Shown here: positions 59,930 to 64,000 of the stretch, in pieces
Position numbering within the stretch: the first letter of the stretch is position 1
Layout of the letters: the number at the start of each line of letters is the position of its first letter
Source: Tetracentron sinense
Lineage: Eukaryota > Streptophyta > Magnoliopsida > Trochodendrales > Trochodendraceae
Reading direction: 5' to 3'
Assembly: GCA_015143295.1 (NCBI GenBank)
Contig: CM026560.1
Location: forward strand, 7,070,501 to 7,134,500
DNA: 64,000 nt
Notes under the pieces: generated by a model
What the model saw: the letters and a program-made list of their open reading frames with translations, nothing else
Database searches by the model: none
Told to the model about the DNA's origin: nothing
Translations under genes and position numbers: made by a program

Positions 59930-61180
59930 GTCGTCGAAGTGGGGTCTATTAAAAGACCCTTTTTAATTTGGGATAGCAAGGGGACACCTTACTGCCAAAG
60001 TGGGGTCTATTAAAAGACCCCTTTTAATTTGGAGTAGCAAGGGGACACCTTACTGCCAAGGTGAGGTCTATTAAAACACCCCTTTTAATTTGAGGCAGTA
60101 AGAGGACACCTTGCTGCCAAGGTGAAGTCTATTAACAGACTCCTTTTAATTTGGGGCAGCAAGGTGTGTTCCCTTACTACCAGGGTGGGGTTTATTAAAA
60201 GACCTTTTTTAATTTAGGGCAGCAAGGGGACATCTTGTTACCAAGGTGAGGTCTATTAAAGACCCTTTTATTTTCATTTAGTTTTAGGGCAGCAAGGTGA
60301 TTCTTTGTTACCCATTTGCTTTGCCTTAATTTGGGGCAGCAAGAGGATGCGTTGCTGCCGAGGAGCACTGTTCAAGGCCCCTTTAATTTGGGGTAGCAAT
60401 GAGACACCTTGTTGTCAATGTGGGGTCTATTAAAACCCCTTTTAAATTTGGGGCAGCAAGGGGACACCTTGCTGCCATGGTGGGGTTTATTAAAGACCCC
60501 ATTTTAATTCGGGGCGGCAAGGGGATACCTTGCTGCCAAGGTGGGGTCTGTTAAAGACCACTTCTGTTTTAATTTGAATTTGGGGCAGCAAGAAGCTCAT
60601 TGCTACTAAGGTGGGGTCTATTGAAGACTCTTTTTGATTTGATTTCAATTTTGTGCAGCAAAGGGACTCCTTGCTGCTAAGGTGGGGCCTATTAAAGACA
60701 ATTCGGGGTAGTAAGGGGACACCTTGCTGCCAAGGTGGGGTCTATTAAAAGACCCCTTTAGATTTAACTTTAATTTGGGGTAGCAAGGAGGCACCTTGTT
60801 GCCAATGTGGGGTCTGTTAAAGATCTCTTTTGACTTAACTTTAATTTGGGACAGCAAATGAGGCTCCTTATTGCCATGATGGGGTCTATTACTGACCCCT
60901 TGTTTTAATTTTGATTTGGCGCAGTAAAGGGACTCCTTGCTGGCCATTTATTTTGATTTTAGATTTGGGGTAGCAAGGGGACACCTTGCTGCCAAGGAGG
61001 GGTCTGTTAAAGGCCCCTTTGGTTTTAATTTTGATTTGGGGCAGCAAGGGGACTCCTTGCTGCCCATTTATTTTGACTTTAGATTTGGGGAAGCAAGGAG
61101 AGACCTTGCTGCTAGAGTGGGGTCTATTAAAGACTCCTTTAATTTGGGGCAGCAAGGGAATCTTGATGTCCTTAGATTGA
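59930..61180. repeat. Hairpin array 1 (about twenty units of about 60 bp)
   Basis: Each unit carries two self-complementary parts: ggcagcaagg-ggac-accttgctgcc and ggggtctatt-aaaagacccc, followed by ttttaattt. Divergence between units is moderate. Minus frames at 60645-61155 translate the repeat into recurring NRPHLGSK-type peptides and are not treated as genes. Confidence 0.85.
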
Positions 61181-61925
61181 TTTCAATCAAAGGCAGTAAG
61201 GATGTGCACGTGAAGTGATCATGACCCTCTTCAGGGTTGTGATCTGATGCTTACAGTGCACACCCCCCTTCGTGTGGGGTGTGAAATAAGTGGGGAGATT
61301 TCACCACTTACAACTGCCCCTTAGGATCTGAATGGCTAAGGTTACTCAACCGTTCAGATGCTGCCATGTGGCTGGAAAGCCAAGAGGTTTTGGTTCCTCT
61401 TTTGGTGCATGGGACACTCATGATGAGTGCCCCGTCCTCATTAAATGTGGAGAACTGCGGTGGCAGTCCTCTGATCGGCACCGTTCATTTTGAAATGAAC
61501 GGTGGATTCTTTGGTTAAGAGTTTCCCTTTAAAAGGGGAACTCAATGTTTTCGGAAGGCAGTTTGCATTATGAAATTTCAGGGAGAACTCGAAGGGTTTG
61601 AGCTCTCCAGAGAACTTGCAACTGCAAGTTCCCCTTCTTTTCTTCTTCCGAAGGTAGATTCCCACTTCTTCTTCTTCTTCTTCTTTTTTCATTTTTTCAA
61701 AGGTGGGTTTCCCCTTCTTCTTCTTCTTCCTTATCCATTTTGCTGGATGAGGAAGAATCAATCCCATTTAGGGGGATTCCGAAGAGAGGGTTTCTGAGGA
61801 GGAAACCCTAGTTTCCTTTTTTTTTTAATTAAAAGGATTGTGAACGAGTTTAGATCATCTCTTGGGTTCTGATAAAGAGGGTTCTCTGTGTTTATCAGTG
61901 AACCCTAGGCTCACAGCCTCATTGC

Positions 61926-62880
61926 TGTGAACAATGAATATTCGAAGCAAGCCTTTTGCTACGAACCTTAAGCAAAATCCATGAATTTTACTGCCATGGA
62001 TTTGTTTAGGGTTCGCGGTATTTTACTGCGAACATTTAATGCTCACAACCCTTGGTTGTGAGCCTTTTGCTGCGAGTACTTCAACTCTAGATTTTTACCG
62101 CAGATTTTTGCATGAGATATTTTACTGCGAGCACTTGGAGCTTGCAGTAATTTGCTGAGAACACTTGGTGTTCTTGCTCTTTTGCTACGAATACTTAGTG
62201 TTCTTGGCATTTTACTGTGAACATTTAGTGTTCACAACATTTTGCTGTGAACAATTAGTATCTGCAATTTTACTGCGGGTACTTTAACTTAAGGCATTTA
62301 CTGCCAATTCAATTCCTAAGGCACCTTGTTGCGAACACTTTGATGCTCGCAGCACTTTCCTGTGTACACTTAGTGTTCTCAGCATTTTACTGTACGCATT
62401 GAGTACCCGCACACTAACTGAGAGTATTTTACCTCCAGGCATTTATCGTCCACTTAATGCCTTAGGCACTTTGCTGTGAGCACTTGGGGCTCAAAGCAAT
62501 TTTCCAAAAACACTTGATGTTCTTACTTCTTTACTGTGAACATTTTGATTTTCACAGTCCTTTTGCTGCGAACACTTTGGTGTTCCCAGTCTATTTGCTG
62601 TGAACACTTTGAAGCTCACAACATTCTACCATGGACACCTAGTGTCCTTATCATTTAATGTGAACACTTTAGTGTTCACAGTATTTTCTATGGACATCGA
62701 GTGTTCGTAGCAAAATTACAGGTACTAATTGCTGTGAACTTAACGTTAAGTTGGCAGTACTTTAGTGTTCACAATATTTACTACAGGTACTTTATTTTCA
62801 GGCGTTTACTGCCAACTTAATGTCTAAGGCGTTTTTCTGCGAGCACTTGGAGCTTGCAGCAATTTGCTAAGGACACTTGG
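61926..62880. repeat. Hairpin array 2 (about thirty units of about 30 bp)
   Basis: The consensus unit is a near-perfect palindrome, close to ctgtgaacacttagtgttca plus cag, joined by cattttg or catttta. About 30 units are recognisable. Some have a changed core (for example actgccaacttaatgtctaa) yet keep their arms paired. Confidence 0.85.
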
Positions 62881-63164
62881 TATAACGACCCCAAAATCCC
62901 ACAAGGCTAAAATAGGACTTTGGAATCGCCACATTACTTAAACCTGCTTAAAACCATGCATACAAGGCTACTACACGAGTCTTCAAAAAAATGAGGATAA
63001 TAAAATTTCCGATATATCAAATGTAACCAACTAAATAGCACGAGTCTATAGTCAACAAATATAACCCACCAAACCAAAAAGTCTGATACACAACTATAAA
63101 AGTCTACTAAGCAACATCCTCTAAAAGTCAATTACAAAACTCTCTCAATGAAAAGAAATGTAAA

Positions 63165-63329
63165 CTAAGAGGTGTAGCCGCCCAAGTCTCCGGCTCCCTC
63201 CTCAGAAGGCTCACCTTCACCTCCTTCCTCTGCGTATGTTTCCTCAACCCACGGCTCCGCCGTGTACTCCTGCTCTAAACCTGCCAAGACAAAGTCCGGC
63301 TGAGTACAAAGGTACTCAGTGTATATAAA
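63165..63329 (-). CDS. LTR-embedded small frame, right-edge copy
   Basis: Minus open frame of about 54 codons ending in TAG. It runs through the hairpin (YTEYLCTQPDF), crosses an acceptor-like GGCAG as Ala-Gly, then reads AEPWVEETYAEEGGEGEP and ends GGYTS. PWVEE and the acidic character match copies A, B and C although the flanking DNA is very different. Confidence 0.4.
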   Translation of the reverse strand, partial: FIYTEYLCTQPDFVLAGLEQEYTAEPWVEETYAEEGGEGEPSEEGAGDLGGYTS

Positions 63330-63567
63330 ATCCAATCAACGATAATAATATACCTGCACTTAGTCAGAAACATATCCAATAGCATAATAACATAATCAGA
63401 GTGCGGAAGAACGTGTGCGCATATACATCATATCATCACCTTGACTCGTGTACTTGTGAGAATCTTAGACTTAGAAAACCATACACTTATGAGGTACTTA
63501 TGCTTACGAGACCACGCGCTTGTGAGATGCTTATGCTTATGCACTTATTCAGATCATACAAGGATGA

Positions 63568-63692
63568 GACATGCCGTTCTTGGCGGATACGGACCATGCC
63601 TTAGAAATCATGTGGTTGACATGCCGTTCTTGGAGGATACGGACCATGTCTAAGAATCAGGTTGACATGCCGTTCTTGGAGGATACGGACCA
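63568..63692. repeat. 46-50-bp tandem repeat in the right-edge LTR
   Basis: The unit gacatgccgttcttggagga followed by tacggaccatg is repeated three times (63568, 63618, 63664). Confidence 0.9.
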
Positions 63693-64000
63693 TGTCATGC
63701 TTATGCTTATTCAGAATGTCATACGTATGCCATGCTCATGCTTGTGGTCCACATGTGTGACTTGTGAGACTCTTATCTTAACATACACGTGCTTATGTGC
63801 TTAAGTGTCGAAATTAACGTTCGAGTCGGTAATTGCTTAGATTCCGATTTCCCACCATGGAAACTCCACTATATGTCCCATACCAAATAGTTAGAGAATT
63901 CCCGGTTTGAGAGATGTTCCTCTAAGTTCTTACCTTCCCGACTATCAATTCTCATGCAAGTAATTAAGTATACTTAACAAACAATCACATATATATTTCT

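Larger units (their letters stand above)
59266..62880 (+). mobile_element. Hairpin-rich probable giant LTR (family not recognised)
   Basis: It starts TGTAACAGC inside the SIRE fragment; the duplicated target would be ttagg (59261-59265). Nearly every 40-70 bp is followed by its own inverted copy, for example ggcataggt-aa-acctatgcc, gaagaggac-atct-gtcctcttc, tagtgggt-attt-tacccatta, and ccgttcatttt-gaaatgaacgg. It contains two hairpin arrays separated by a promoter-like stretch (tttaaaagg near 61530, then a CT-rich leader). No protein motif is seen. The right side is cut by another LTR at 62881, so the full length is unknown. Confidence 0.5.
62881..64000 (-). mobile_element. Right-edge LTR (A/B/C group), truncated by window end
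   Basis: The plus left edge TATAACGACCCCAAAATCC interrupts hairpin array 2. The inside order matches LTR C: small frame, hairpin, tandem repeat, in minus orientation. A canonical TG is absent at the edge as I place it. Confidence 0.6.

Noticed and set aside
60645-61155. Two overlapping minus-strand frames encoding repeated NRPHLGSK-type peptides
   Set aside because: They only translate the roughly 60-bp hairpin array; both strands are open in several frames and the repeat varies in length without keeping frame.

Overview
This is nuclear DNA of a flowering plant, most likely a eudicot. The evidence is one intron-containing LRR receptor-like kinase gene, tRNA-iMet-primed LTR retrotransposons of both superfamilies, and hAT, Mutator and Tourist-type MITEs. 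It is AT-rich and dominated by repeats. I see no rRNA, tRNA or CRISPR. The species cannot be named from the sequence.

Positions 1-41189 are a nested stack of LTR retroelements, resolved by matching 5-bp target duplications. A SIRE-like Ty1/copia element (F, minus strand, 5' LTR 39308-41189) is interrupted in its integrase by a Ty3/gypsy element (D, 5' LTR 22028-36329). D's LTR carries a whole copia element (E, 22918-34900, decayed gag-pol on minus), and E's left LTR carries a solo gypsy-type LTR (C, 24565-26811). D's gag is cut by a long LTR (G, 14180-21772), G holds LTR H (14791-20164), and H holds solo LTR B (15996-17853). Further left, an LTR of B's family (A) is split by a complete 9.8-kb non-autonomous element, LARD1 (577-10368). 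The missing halves of D and F should lie to the left of the window.

Positions 41190-57460 are the gene-bearing island. It holds the LRR pseudokinase gene (minus, two exons, 48929-55378) and a dense set of small DNA transposons, three of which sit in its 4.5-kb intron.

Positions 57462-64000 are again LTR-derived: an LTR fragment (K), a SIRE fragment, a very hairpin-rich probable giant LTR (from 59266), and an LTR of the A/B/C group running off the right end.

Three patterns look most worth following. (1) LTRs A, B, C, K and the right-edge LTR contain at one position a short open frame ending in an acidic peptide (core PWV-D/E-E); A and B differ mainly by synonymous changes. (2) In at least six LTR families the stretch just upstream of the TATA box is built from a family-specific repeated palindrome. 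(3) The element starting at 59266 is almost a continuous string of hairpins.
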